Source: Anthopleura xanthogrammica (Eukaryota > Cnidaria > Anthozoa > Actiniaria > Actiniidae). Taken from it: a stretch of 64,000 nucleotides of DNA. The notes under the pieces are model-generated. The model saw only the letters and a program-made list of their open reading frames with translations, was not told the DNA's origin and did no database searches. Each line of letters starts with the position of its first letter. Positions within the stretch are counted from its first letter, which is position 1. The translations under genes were made by a program, and so were the position numbers. The stretch covers positions 12,429,391 through 12,493,390 of the forward strand of contig OZ025212.1 in the NCBI GenBank assembly GCA_964019055.1. Reading direction: 5' to 3'. Below, one piece after another: positions 34,327 to 49,986 of the stretch.

Positions 34327-36704
34327 GTCGAAAGTCGAAACATCCAACAGCATTCAGCTTAAATGGTCCTAAATCATCTTTGCTGCAGCAATACATAATG
34401 GTTTCATTATCAAAACTTTTTGATTTTTTTAAGCCTTAAAAAAATGTTTAAAAAACTAGCAAAAGCAAAACTTGGGAAACTGTTATTGTAAAAGTAGAAA
34501 TCCTTTAGACTATTTTGAAGATATGCAGGCTACAGTTTTACCACTTATTACTAGAGCCCAAAAAGCAGATGAACCACCCGCGGTGATCTACCACCAGCAG
34601 CTACCACGGGATATCTACAGTACTTTTTCACTCGGTGACTTCAAATGCATGAAAGATTGTAATTAACATCGAACTCTCCCACACAATTCTCCCATAGATG
34701 CATGTATTCAAGATATACCTTTAGCTAAACCTGAAAGAAGTTTGGAAACTCTTTTTTTCTTTTTACAACTGATTATGCTCGTTTGAAGAAAGCATGGCCA
34801 AAAAGGCTCTACTGAAAAAGTTAAATTGAAATCGTCCCCTTCACAGTTCCCTGCGCCATTTTGAAAGGTAAACATGTTTTTGAATGGAAGCGAGATGAAC
34901 GGTGACCTTGCAATGATAGAGACAATTTTCTAAGGTGTCAAAAAAGATCTTTGCAAGCTCATCGTTCGTCTCGCTTCGATGCAAAGGCATGGCTACCTTT
35001 CACGTTGATGCAGGGAACTGTGAAGGGGACTATAGAAAAACCCATCGTGAGTTCCGGCATAGGATATGTTTTCGAGTTACAATCGCACCCCACAAGTAAA
35101 CACGCTAGAAAGAAAAACAATGGGCGAGCTGTGAAGAACCATTCCTCAATGGGAATTCCCCAACAGATGTAAGGATGTCTAGAGTTGTAAATAAACCATT
35201 CAAGTGCTCGCTAAGTATAGCTCACACTAAATTATATCTCAGCTGAGAAAAAAACTGACTTCAGCAAGGATTTTTACCCTAAGTAAGGAATTTATTGGCG
35301 AAAATTATTGATTTTTCCAAACAGTTTTTCAGCGTGAATGTTTTCTATTTTTATTCTATCTATCTCAGTACGATGTTAGGGAAAAGAAAGATCATTAGGT
35401 CCGAGTTTAGCGTGTTAGCTTGCCAATCAGTTGCTAACTAAAATAGGCGAGTTAAAGTTAAAAATCACCTCAAACACACAAGCACATGCAAGAGTAAAAA
35501 ATTTTTCGTTCTTTTAAAACCTATTTATTCAAAAATTTTCAATTCACTTCCAAAAGAAATTTATTTGCATAACTAAAGGAGAGAAGTCAATAGCTTTTTC
35601 TATTCGAGAGATATAAATGAGATCAATTCAACGCAACCAGCTGCTCGCTACGAGGATGACAATTAAGCCGAGCGCGATTTGTTTTCAGCATTTTGAACTA
35701 AACTTCGCTTTGTCCAAGATATGCCTCTGGTGAATACTCTTGAGTAAAGCTGCGTCACTCAAAAAGCCAAATTGAAAGGTAAGAAATGAAATAAAAATCC
35801 CCAAAAAGTTGAAAAATGAGATATGAAACAAAGTAAAAATATTTGAATAAGTTTTCGTATTTTATCTGTTTTTCACTCCAGTTTATTACAGTACCGAACT
35901 ACAGGACGAAAATCAATTTACTATGTTTTCAATCTATAACACTTTGGAGTAGAAATATTGGTATTAGAATCGTAAGAAATATGAAGTTTATTCGCTTCAT
36001 TATTGCTGTTTTCTCGCTACCAAACAACGAAATCATTAATTTTTTCTCGGTTCGAGTTCGAGAGTGCAGTAAATAGGCGCTAGAGACTTCATTAACACTT
36101 AATGGCGCACATAGTTCTTGGTCCAAGTTAAGGGTGGATTACAATATTAATAACTAAACAAAAAATACTATTTTACGAGCGCAGCAAAGCGTTGCTTTTA
36201 TCATATTGTACTCGATTCAAATGACGAGAAACTAGGTATAATATTTTGTGGAAAAAAAAATGAAAAAAACTTAGAATACTTAAAACATTTCTAGAATTTC
36301 CCCCCCACGCGTATTGAAGGTTTTCTTTCTTTTTTCTTTGTTTATTTATGACGTTATTTTGAAGTTTTTGAATGAAACTTGAATGTATTACCCTACATTT
36401 ACATTGAAATAACCTTTTCTTTTCCCAGTTATTTATACTTTTGAGAAAATTCTAAAAATGGAACATTTGAATAAAACAGAGTCGAAAAATTCAACATAAA
36501 ATATTCTTCAGCTCTGAAGCAAGGAGAAGACATATTATTTTGTTTGAACACAGAAGCAGGAATTTGTCTCTGTTTTATAATAACTTGTTTAAAAAAGGAA
36601 TATTATTAGAAATGATAAAATCTCATCATTTTTACAGTCTCAACTTCGGTAAATATAAGTTGGGTTTTCTTTTCATTCTGTTTTATTTGGTGATTATTTT
36701 CAGT
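34327..36704. other. Gene-free interval
   Basis: A foldback element lies at 34838-35031. The 64-residue ORF at 34472-34666 lacks an ATG start and any known domain. The rest is AT-rich with no signal I can support. Confidence 0.6.
34838..35031. mobile_element. Foldback MITE, about 194 bp
   Basis: Left 'gtccccttcacagttccctg' and right 'cagggaactgtgaaggggac' are perfect inverted copies of 20 bp. The next parts ('tttgaaaggtaaacatg' and 'catggctacctttca') also pair imperfectly. No ORF beyond short ones. Confidence 0.85.
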
Positions 36705-36813
36705 ATGGATGCAAGATGTTTTATAAGTTTGACTTTTGTAGTTGAACTTATGGCAGCGGTGGCTTACAGCAAAGGTAAGAAGATGTGAGAGAAAGGAATT
36801 GAGGGGTAAACGA

Positions 36814-36856
<43 letters not shown>

Positions 36857-39351
36857 GGGAAGGGAGGAAAGGAATGAGGAAGGAAGGAAGGAAGCAAATA
36901 TAAAGAATGAAAATTCCTATTTGAATTGAGGGGTAAACGAAAGAAAGAAAGAAAGAAAGAAAGAAAGAGGAAGGGAGGAAAGGAATGAGGAAGGAAGGAA
37001 GGAAGCAAATATAAAGAATGAAAATTCCTAATTTTAATTACTACAATTTCAAGAAGACAAGTGTTGTCAGTTAGATTATTTTTCTTCTTTTAGTTTCTGA
37101 CAACTGATTGATCAGCGACGCTATCGCACGTAATCCCTACTCAAAAGAAATCCAATTAAATATCTCAGTATTTCTAATAATTTCCAGGGTTGTATGATGT
37201 TCCCTGTGGACATCAGTTCACACGTCGATCAAGAAACGACTTCAAGAAAACACTTTTCCATTTGATTGACAAGCGAATAGTAGGCGGTGCTGAGAGTCTA
37301 TTGGGGGAGTGGCCATGGCAAGTAGCACTGCTGCTGGACGCACAGCAAGTGTGCGCGGGCTCACTTATTAATGATCAATGGGTACTCAGCGCAGGGCACT
37401 GCTTTATGGGTAAGTAAACATGAATATTTCATTTGATCGTTGGGTCCAATGGTCACTGTGGTCCGAGTTCGAGCCCTGGCTCAGGCTACATCATATATGA
37501 GAGTTGGGTTTGTTTGATGTGTTGTTCTCTCTCTTGCCACGAGGGTTTTTCTCCAGGTTCTCTGGTTTTCTCCCAACCCTAAAAACCAACATGTGAGTCG
37601 AGAGTTGTATGCATAGAATATATAATGTAGTGGTAGTGTGTGTGAGTGACGGTGGGCCAAATTGGAAAACAGAGTATACATATACTGAATTTTTATTCCA
37701 CTGTGAAAAAAAGTGATTAATGGTGCGTCACCGCATGATTTTCCATCATATTACGCTCTTTCAACTATTTGTAAATGGATAAAATAAGTATAGTAAATAA
37801 GTAAATGCATCGTCCTTGTTTTGTGTGTGTATGAAACAGTAATTAACAACTACCATGCCTTCGTTCTAAGATTAAATTGGAATTTTGAAATGTAATGAAT
37901 GGATTCTGATTGCAGAAATTTAGGTGCGCTAAAACCCTTGAACGCAAAGTGGCAAAAGTGCTAGAGTCTACCTACAATCTCGTGCAGCTCTTTTAATTCA
38001 ATAGTTTCCTACTTAATAAGTTCATCCAACGAACAGAGCCGAATGCAATTTCCCCGGGGCAATTTCCTTACAACACCGTACCTTATTATTGTCCCCTACA
38101 GATCCTCGCTCGTCAACTGATCCCAGCAGATGGACCGTCCTTCTTGGAGAACGAAGCAGAATCGTAGGAATCGGACACTTTGAGCGGAGGAGACAAGTCC
38201 AGCGGTTGATAGTGCACCCCAAGTTTAAAGGAGTTCTTGTGAATGGAGAATATGATAGACCGCTGGATTATGACCTAGGTGAGAATCGGATACATTCTAG
38301 TAGGTTGATTTTTCTTACAAAACTTATGTCAGCCTTTAATCGTTCACACTTAGGATTGCTGTTGCTCTTTCTACTGATTGATTTCAAAGTTTGCTGACAT
38401 TTCCTTCACTCCGATATCAAAAGACTTTACCACTAAGTTTCATTTCAAGTGGTTCTAAACCTTGATAAAACTCTTTTAACGCAAACTTTAAGTGAAACTT
38501 CTTAAACTTTTTTAAGGAACTAGTTTCGTCTCTTGTTAGACCTTATCAAACCTTAAAGTTCATCTGCTAGAAAGACTGTTTTTTTTTTGGGATTATTATT
38601 AAATTAGTTTGAAAAATAACTGGCCCATACTTATGGACCTCGAGTGTTGGAGCGTTGTATGGCAACGCGAAGCATTTACGGCTATAACTCTATGCCCAAC
38701 AAAAACATATTTACGGCTATGCTGGGGATTTCGGCCGCAACACCGCTATCCCGGGCGGAATTCCTCCCAAATGCTTTTCCGGCTCTCCTAGTGCCCAGCG
38801 TGGGTCTTAGAATAGTTCTACCTGGCAAAGACAAAGACTGAGCAGCACGGCACGGTACAGAACTAAGCCACGGAAGTTTGATTTTTTTTTCAATTATATT
38901 TTCAGCTCTTCTTCAGCTTGACTACCCAATCAAGTTCGACTCAAAAGTCTTCCCAATATGTTTACCAAGCAATGCTATCGAATTATCTCCTGGAAAACAG
39001 TGCTATATCAGTGGCTGGGGGAGAAATGGCTGGAAGGGGGCTAGGGCCAAGAACCTAAAACAAGCTGCCGTTCCCTTAGTATCGCTTGATCAGTGCAATA
39101 GAAAAGAGTCGTATAACGGTCAAGTCCACAAGACGTCTTTGTGCGCAGGGTTTGAGAACGGAGCAGCCGATGCTTGTCAATCTGATAGTGGAGGTCCGCT
39201 GTCCTGTGAGGATAGTGGGCGCTGGTATCTCGCTGGTGTCATTTCATGGGGTAGGAGATGTGCAAGGCCTAATAAGTATGGAGTGTATGCAAACGTTCGA
39301 GTATTGCGACCGTGGATCATTAAGACCATCCAAACAATACATAAAAAGTAA
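36705..39351 (+). CDS. Secreted trypsin-like serine protease (S1 family), four exons
   Basis: Exons 36705-36774, 37188-37409, 38102-38278 and 38906-39351 join in frame to 304 residues. Exon 1 codes for a hydrophobic signal peptide (about residues 5-21). A short propeptide with Cys30 precedes the activation site Arg53|Ile54 (RIVGG). The catalytic triad is complete: His94 (LSAGHC instead of the usual TAAHC), Asp155 (DYDLALL) and Ser251 (CQSDSGGPL). Asp245, six residues before the Ser, is the specificity-pocket position and predicts cleavage after Arg or Lys. Cys30 probably forms the propeptide-to-catalytic-domain disulphide, as in chymotrypsin-like enzymes. There is no extra domain, unlike many cnidarian S1 proteases fused to ShK, MAM or CUB modules. 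Role inferred: extracellular digestion or processing. Confidence 0.93.
36799..37035. repeat. Tandem duplication of a (GAAA)n-containing block in protease intron 1
   Basis: The block 'gaggggtaaac (GAAA)n gggaagggaggaaaggaatg ... gcaaatataaagaatg' occurs twice, at about 36800-36922 and 36924-37033, differing mainly in GAAA copy number. Confidence 0.9.
37438..37640 (+). mobile_element. Probable tRNA-derived SINE fragment in protease intron 2
   Basis: A Pol III B-box-like GAGTTCGAGCCC lies at 37466, followed by a T- and C-rich body ('ttgccacgagggtttttctc'). A related body, 'gatgcgagggttttcccctt', precedes the satellite at 62015. No convincing A box; the copy is probably decayed. Confidence 0.5.
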
Positions 39352-40566
39352 TGTCAACATTACCATAACCCAGCATATTGTAAAAGCGATGAAGCGATTC
39401 GCACGGATCAACGCACTGTTCTCAATAGGCAATGTGCATCGAAGCTCACAAAGTACTCTGGGAAACTGAGTCCTGCAAAACTGGAACAGCGAAATCAAAG
39501 GAAATATCAGAAAAAAATACTGTCATTTTCGTCTGTTGAAATACCTTCATTTCCATAGAAAATGTCGAAGGGAAAATTGTCAGATGAATTTTTAGAGGAA
39601 CCAAAAAAGCGTAAAGACTCAGGTTCCCATCATGCTTTGTGCAAGGATTCGAGCTCATTGTCTATAACATACATACATACATATTTTATTCAGTATTCCC
39701 CATAGGGCTTTTCAATACTAAATCACAAGAATATACTGAAAACTATTTAAAACTCCCTAATATAAGACAAAGAATTAAAATCTAAAATCTATAATATATC
39801 ACTTATCTAAATTTAAAAGCTTGAAATTCTCAGAGATATAAATTAAGTAAAAAAGTTTTCTAGCATGTCATTTCTCAGGCTCTTAAAGTTAACTGCTTTA
39901 ATTCATCATCTATGTTGTTCCATATGCCTAGTATATATTACCAAAGTGAGGTCAGTAATGAACTCACATATGGCGCGGGAAAAAATGTAAATAGAACCAA
40001 TGGACCAAAAAACAGTAGATGCAGAAGAAGACGTTATTTCTTTAAAGTTAATTTATGAGAAAAATTTCGATTTCACGTGTTGTAAATTTGACACTTTGCG
40101 TATAAGATCAATGAGGCCCGCCTCTCCATCAAGTAACATTACATGTGTAACTAAAATACTTCGATGTATATATTTATTATTACAATAAAATTAAATGATC
40201 AGCTCAAGTTTATTAAAGAAATCCTTAATATACCCACAAGTTATTATTGCAGGAATCGTGCTAAGAAAATGCGAAAATAAAGATACCAGGCCCCCATATC
40301 AAACACGATCCAGTTGCTCCACAGGAAGCCCAAGCAAGAAATAACAAAAATCGCTGACTTAACTTAAAATATCTTTGATTTTTAAGACATTAAAAACAGT
40401 AAACAGGTAGAATAGATATTCAAATCATAAGTCTTGAGATTCAGTTTTATTCATCAAGTACGATGACTAAATTTAATACTAAAAAAAATAAGTTTGATTG
40501 GACTACCTGTGTTGTCTATCCATGTGTGACCTTGAGTGACCCAGCGAGTTTGGTTAAAGTTCGACA
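39352..40566. other. Intergenic interval, one short CATA tract and possible retroelement tail
   Basis: A (CATA)n tract at 39667-39683 is followed by about 250 bp of AT-rich DNA that may be the end of a decayed retroelement in minus orientation. No ORF supports this. Otherwise nothing is seen. Confidence 0.4.
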
Positions 40567-43500
40567 ATGAACCCAATATTGATTGTAGCAGGGATTGTAT
40601 TGGCAATAACTTTGCTAATAATCTTCCTAAGCCATCACTTAGACTCAGACTTTACTCTACACGTGTATGAGAACATTTTGGGTCGCAAACCAAGCGAGGT
40701 TTTACGAGGTAAAGTGGCCTGGATTACAGGAGCATCGAGCGGCATTGGTGAGCAGCTAGCTTACCAACTAGTGAAATTTGGCTGTAAACTCGTTCTTTCT
40801 GCTCGAGGAAAAGATCAACTTGAACGAGTGAAAGATAAATGTGCAGGTGAGTAGCTTAGCCCTCGATGTATACTAAAATATTGCCTATTAAAGTTGTGTT
40901 AGCGCCATCAGAGCTGAGCACATGCCTTAGGATCTCTCGCTTAATAAGACTTCATGTTTCGAATTCATAATAAACTTACCGTTTGTCGCCAATCTAAGCT
41001 TGGTTTGTCAGCAATTTAAGCAAGCTTGATGGTTATCCTGAGCCATTTTCTGGATCTCTGAACCCTAATCTAAAGCTTTTTTATCAATTTTTCTTCAAGT
41101 ACTATATTTCATCACGCTGGAATTTAATTCAATGAATCGTGACCACAGGAAGCCCAAGCAATGTATATGTACGTTATTACAAAGGAATGTATGTGGAATT
41201 GTGTATCATAAAAATAACTGAAGTATTACATGTAGTTAGCTCACCAATTTTTTTCTTATTTGTTCTTGCTGCTGTTCTTTGCCTCTGTCATGTACGCGAT
41301 TTTCAGATAATCGTACGAGGTTTAGCCTTTTTTACGGACCCACTAGTCCTAAAACTCGTCAGACGGGCTCCAAATCGCGTACAGAGACAAAAAACAGCAG
41401 CAAGAACAAACATGCAAAAAATGGTAAGCTGACTACAAAAATGACTTCAGTTATTCTTACGATACACAATTCCAAATACATTCCTTAAGGTTCAAATACG
41501 TTGCTTGGGCTTCCTGTGTCAGAACATCGTATTTGGTCACGCAGACTGTCACGCAGGATTCTGAGCACTGGTCAACTGATCTTGATATCCATCAGATTCC
41601 AGAGAAAGATCCCATGCAAAATTTTCGTATCTTAATTTGAATACCTTGAAATATCAAACATAGAATTTTTTTAGTCTAATAGTGAAAGATTAAATTACTT
41701 AAAATCCTATACTTATTAACTCAACTGGTATCGAGCCAGACTCCCCCTGACCCCTCTTTGGTTAAACTTAGAAACTGTTAATAATTATATAGTTGGGAGC
41801 GGGAGGGGGGGGGGGGGGAGTAGGGGGCCTTCAAAATTTAGAGTAAGGCCGCTATGTTGTTTTAATAGCCAACCCCCTTCTCAACCATAAATTTTGAACG
41901 GTCCCTTAGAGAAATTGAAAAGAGTATTCTAAAATGTTTGAAGTACTTTGGTCATATATCCTAGATATTGCTGCAAATTTAAACCTACCTTTTGACAAAG
42001 ATAACGATATCTTGGTATTACCACTGGATGTCAAGGAATTTGCAAGCCATCAGAAACTTGCAAGTCAAGTAATAAATCATTTTAACAAGGTTAGTGGGTA
42101 ACACTCATTTTAGAGTGAATTTAGTCACACTTATATTAGTCTTCCGCTGACCAGTATACTAATAGCACCTTTACTGTTTTCCCCCATCAGATTGATATTT
42201 TAGTCAACAATGCCGGCCAGTCTATGCGTATGATGGTAGAGAAGACCCCATTTCAATTAGATCAGGAAATCCTTAACATTAACTTTTTTGGAGCAATTTC
42301 CCTAACAAAGGCGGTATTGCCGTATATGATCGAGAGGAAACAAGGACAAATCACTGTGGTCAGCAGTTGTTGGGGAAAATATGGTAGGTACTTCATGTAA
42401 GACTTTGTTTCTCACACATCATACGCCGATGCAGTTAGTTAGTCAATCAGTTCAGACACAAGTTTTGTTTTGGTAATTCCTTTAATTAGGTTATCCTGGA
42501 GTCGCCTCTTACAGTGCTAGTAAGTTTGCATTACTGGTAAGTACCATGCTCTAGCTATCAGCACAGTTAGAATAACGTCTGTAGTTCGTTCCTTAGTGCA
42601 GGGCCGTAGCAAGCCTTGAAAAACTGGGGGGGGGGGGGGTACAGTCACTTCGCAACATGTGATCACGAAAATTAAGCATTTAATTCCATAGTTACTTTAC
42701 TTTTCTGGGGAAGTACCCCCCTCCCCCAAAGTGCCCCCCCCCCCCCGGCCTACGTGTGCGCTACGGCCCTTCAGTGATCACACACAGCTGTAAAAGTTCC
42801 TTTAAGTTTAAGTAATTAACTTCAAAAACGGAGCCCATTATTTTATAAGTGAGAGAAAAAAACTTTTGTGAATGAATAGAGATTCGTTTATTTTCTCCTG
42901 TGCTTCGAGTGTTTGTTCAGTTTTCTTCTCAGCTGGATCTCGAATTTTCCGCCGTAAGATAACTTAGTCATTGGTTAAGTACAGCCCTCAGAAATCAAGG
43001 TTTTGATTTTTTATTCTTTATCCGTGTAATTAGACAGTCTAAACGTTTGGTCCTTGTTTTGGTTCAACTGTTGTTTTTTTTCACCAGGGCTATTTTCGTA
43101 GCCTTCGACATGAGGTGTCGAACAAGAATATCAAGATCGTGACAAGGGCAGGATGAATGCAATCAGGGATGTTTCTGATCCAGTAAGTATGGTTTGTGAG
43201 GTAGATATAACGAGAGAAGGGAGGCGAGGTAAAGAGATTGTGGAGCTTATGAATCTAGGCACATAATGCCGATAATAATTTATGATTTATATAGCGCCCT
43301 TTCTATATGTATAATCTAAAGCACTTTACAATCATTAGAGATAGTTAGGTGTAGGCACAGTCTTTACATCCTCAGTGGTTCTTTTACGTCCCTCGGATAT
43401 TGGTTAGTGATGATAATTTCAATTTAAGTGGTCATCCGAGCCACTTCAAAGTCTAACCATTTGTAGATGTAATTACAAAGGCAGGACTTATTTTAAGACC

Positions 43501-44043
43501 CTGAGTGTTGGTCCGGCCGGGACTCGAACCACGACCTCCCACACTAAAGTCCGATGCTCAACTAACTGAGCGACTGCGGTTACAATCTCACATCGAACAC
43601 ATCATTTTGTTCCTGTAATCAATTTCTTCTCACTCTCTCCTTACCCCCATAGGATACACCAAATCTAAGCCTGGATCCAAGCTACAGTAAGCGGATGCCA
43701 GCTGAACGCTGCTGCCATCTTATGGCCGTTGCCATGGTGAACAACGTAAAGGAGGCTTGGATCTCTAAAGCTCCCACTCTAACGCAAATCTACCTTGCTC
43801 AATACCTGCCTTCAGTTTACGAATGGTAAGTGTGTTTTAACAATAGACATTTCCCGAAAGAATGATCCCAAGTACGTCGAGGTTGGACTTGATAAAATCA
43901 TAGTTAATAGAGGTAAAGTAAGAGTAAATAGAGTAAATAGCCAGTGGCATTAGCCGGCCCTGGAATTTCTTTGAATAACGATAAACGAATATTGAAATTA
44001 AAATCTGGTTTGTAATTTTCATTTTAGGCTTTACCAGGGCTGA
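40567..44043 (+). CDS. Membrane-anchored short-chain dehydrogenase/reductase (DHRS7-like), frameshifted exon
   Basis: Exons 40567-40846, 41965-42089, 42191-42383, 42490-42536, 43088-43182, 43653-43825 and a tentative last exon 44028-44043. Residues 3-21 form a membrane anchor. The Rossmann signature TGASSGIG, the NNAG motif, the catalytic serine region (VVSSCWG) and the active-site YSASK are all present, so this is a classical SDR using NAD(P)H, probably on the ER membrane. The length and order resemble DHRS7/DHRS7B-like proteins; the substrate is unknown. Exon 5 is 95 nt while its neighbours need a multiple of three: the frame reads NIKIVTRAG then TGA, and resumes in another frame as [12 protein letters not shown]. 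The conserved Pro-Gly motif after the Tyr-Lys helix is missing. The gene may be a pseudogene, or there is a sequence error. Confidence 0.75.
41144..41518. mobile_element. Full-length foldback element in SDR intron 1
   Basis: Outer ends 'cacaggaagcccaagcaa' and 'ttgcttgggcttcctgtg' are inverted, and so are successive inner blocks such as 'tcttgctgctgttctttg' and 'aaacagcagcaagaac'. The two arms, about 165 bp each, pair along most of their length. No ORF of note. A single end-like 'ccacaggaagcccaagcaa' also occurs at 40318. Confidence 0.88.
42599..42771. mobile_element. Foldback MITE with hAT-like ends (CAGGGCCGTAGC)
   Basis: The left CAGGGCCGTAGC and right GCTACGGCCCT are inverted. G and C homopolymers lie inside at about 42627-42640 and 42735-42748 and would also pair. 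It sits in SDR intron 4. CAGGG-type ends suggest hAT, but a clean 8-bp target duplication is not visible. Confidence 0.7.
43262..43585 (-). mobile_element. tRNA-derived SINE
   Basis: On the minus strand from about 43585 there is a tRNA-like head with A box (TCGCTCAGTTAGTTGAGC) and B box (GGTTCGAGTCCC). A body of about 230 bp follows and ends with 'agaaagggcgctatataaat', a tail type seen in many marine invertebrate SINEs. It lies in the SDR intron before the exon at 43653. It would be transcribed by Pol III and mobilised by a LINE. Confidence 0.85.
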
Positions 44044-44726
44044 GAATGCTTTCAAATGTAGATCACTCACAAGTGTTATTAGTAGTATCTATAAATAATG
44101 ATAAATGGTAATAACGCAGGACAAAGCAAGTAACAGGTAAATCGTAGAGTTTTTTAAAAGTTTTTAAAAAGTTTTTAGAGTAAATTTTTTAAGTAATTAT
44201 TTTTTAGTATAAACTAAACTCGTGTCCTCCGTTGTCCCTCGGAATAGACCTCTTTAGCATCGTATGCCAATAGCCGATATCAGACCACAATATTCCCTTG
44301 AGAAATGTTCTTTTATTAAACAGTACATAATCAACTTCCATTATTGGCATACATGGTCTGAAATGGGCACAACAACCAACGAAGCTAAACATGTCAAGTG
44401 GTCACCAAGTTCACGCTTCTTGAACACTGATCGCAGCTTGAGGACCTGTGACCGTACTTGAAAGTAAAAATTTATAAAAGATAACAAATAAATATGATAC
44501 TCAAGAACCCGAAAATAAGGAGTGTTTTGTTTTGTACAGTGATGATAGAATACGATAGTACGGTAATATTCCAAATATAGCGCGAGAAAAGTCGAAACCA
44601 ATGGACCTTCATGCGTAGAGTTGAGCTGATGAGCTAGGATTCGCATGGTTCAACGCACTGCTTTCATCTTATTACTGATAATGGCGGTAATATTTCACTT
44701 ATAGCGCTGGACAAAAAAGTCTCGAA

Positions 44727-45143
44727 TAGACCCCTTTCAGCACGTAGGAATGCAGCTCAATTTGGAGGGCAAAACAACAAGTTCCAATTCTCAGGAGATT
44801 AAAGGCGTGATTACACGGTGCAATTTTCTCTGCATTTTGAATTTGTCTCGCAAAAACGTTGCGAGACAAGTTGCAAGAGCGTTTACACGGTGCAACGGAG
44901 ACGCAATCGTTGCCGAAAGTAGAAACGAATTCTACTTTTCGCAACGATTGCTGCAACTTGTTTCGCAACATTTTTCAAATTGCACTGTAGGTTACACGGT
45001 GCAATGCTTCGTGGCAACTTGTGTCGCAACGTCGTTGCGACACAAGTTGCAGAGAAAATTGAACCGTGTAATCGCGCCTTAAAATTCTTTTGTTTTGCCC
45101 TCCAAATTGAGCTGCTCTGACGTCACGTGTAAGTGGCCTATAG
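44727..45143. mobile_element. MITE family A, interrupted by a second MITE
   Basis: Outer ends 'agacccctttcagcacgtag' and 'tgacgtcacgtgtaagtggc' belong to family A. The interior 'ctcaggagattaa' and 'ttaaaattcttttg' halves, continuous in the copy at 57562-57702, are here separated by 44803-45079. Confidence 0.9.
44803..45079. mobile_element. Nested MITE with TIR AGGCGYGATTACACGG
   Basis: Left 'aggcgtgattacacggtgca' and right 'gtgtaatcgcgcct' (after 'ttgaacc') are inverted; the next 'attttctctgca' and 'tgcagagaaaatt' pair as well. It is bounded by TAA (or TTAA) on both sides. A 3-bp TAA duplication fits PIF/Harbinger; TTAA would fit piggyBac/Kolobok. The interior repeats 'tttacacggtgcaa'. Confidence 0.88.
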
Positions 45144-45289
45144 GTGCAATAGACTTGCAAGTGTGATGATCAGGTGATTCGCATGGGTCATGTTCATGTT
45201 CCTTATGTTCATAGTGCTGTATTATCACCACCTCGCGCGCACAAAATATTCAATTTTGCATCATTGAGTAGAAACAAAGTCGCGCAACA

Positions 45290-45395
45290 AAATTTTGTTG
45301 TTGCACGGGCAGGTAATACGAGCCACATTCACTCTGCAACTTGTCACGCAACAATGTTGCGTGACAAGTTGCACGATTTTGTTGCTCGTTTTTTT
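45290..45395. mobile_element. MITE fragment related to the element at 56246-56492
   Basis: It shares 'taatacgagcc', 'aacaatgttgcg' and 'acaagttgcacgattttgtt' with the element in the carboxypeptidase gene. The inner 'acttgtcacgcaacaatgtt' is itself palindromic. Confidence 0.65.
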
Positions 45396-45630
45396 TTTCG
45401 CGCCTTTTAAAAAGTGCCAGTTGATCATGACCAGAAAACAGTCTGATATTTGGTGGAAAGAACTTTATTTCTTAGACAGTCGTATAAATGACTCTCTATA
45501 TTAATATAGATCACTTTTATAAAAGTTTCGGATATCACTTAAATCTTGTCATTCTGTACATAATCACTGTTTCACTCATGTATGGATGCGTTCATGTTTC
45601 TTTAGATCTCTTTTACCTGTAAGTGCCTTA

Positions 45631-49863
<4,233 letters not shown>

Positions 49864-49870
49864 GGCTGAC

Positions 49871-49986
49871 AATCCCTTAGTAATTCAAATACCTATATTC
49901 AATGATCTATAAACAGTAAGAATACATGTTCAAACCTCTACCAAAGGAATATGATAACTACCAGGTATTTGAATTACTAAGGGATT
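49871..49986. repeat. Perfect 24-bp inverted repeat next to the zinc-finger gene start
   Basis: The arm starting 'aatcccttagtaattcaaat' at 49871-49894 is exactly inverted at 49963-49986, with a 68-bp loop. It begins 8 bp upstream of the ATG at 49863 on the minus strand, so it lies in the promoter or 5'UTR. Small foldback element or regulatory hairpin. Confidence 0.85.

Larger units (their letters stand above)
44044..45630. other. Intergenic interval between SDR and zinc-finger genes, rich in MITEs
   Basis: Apart from the nested elements at 44727-45143 and the palindromic copy at 45290-45395, nothing coding is seen. The words 'aatagacctctttagcatcg' and 'atggtctgaaatgggcac' near 44240-44370 recall the ends of family B repeats. 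Confidence 0.6.

Noticed and set aside
34472..34666. 64-residue ORF beginning MGNCYC (possible acylated peptide)
   Set aside because: The first codon is TTG, not ATG; no homology or splice support.
38605..38850. ORFs of 60-65 residues in the last protease intron
   Set aside because: No in-phase splice sites; the flanking protease exons already join in frame without it.
43500..43585. Genuine tRNA gene on the minus strand
   Set aside because: A and B boxes are present, but a SINE body and tail continue directly and the acceptor stem does not close.
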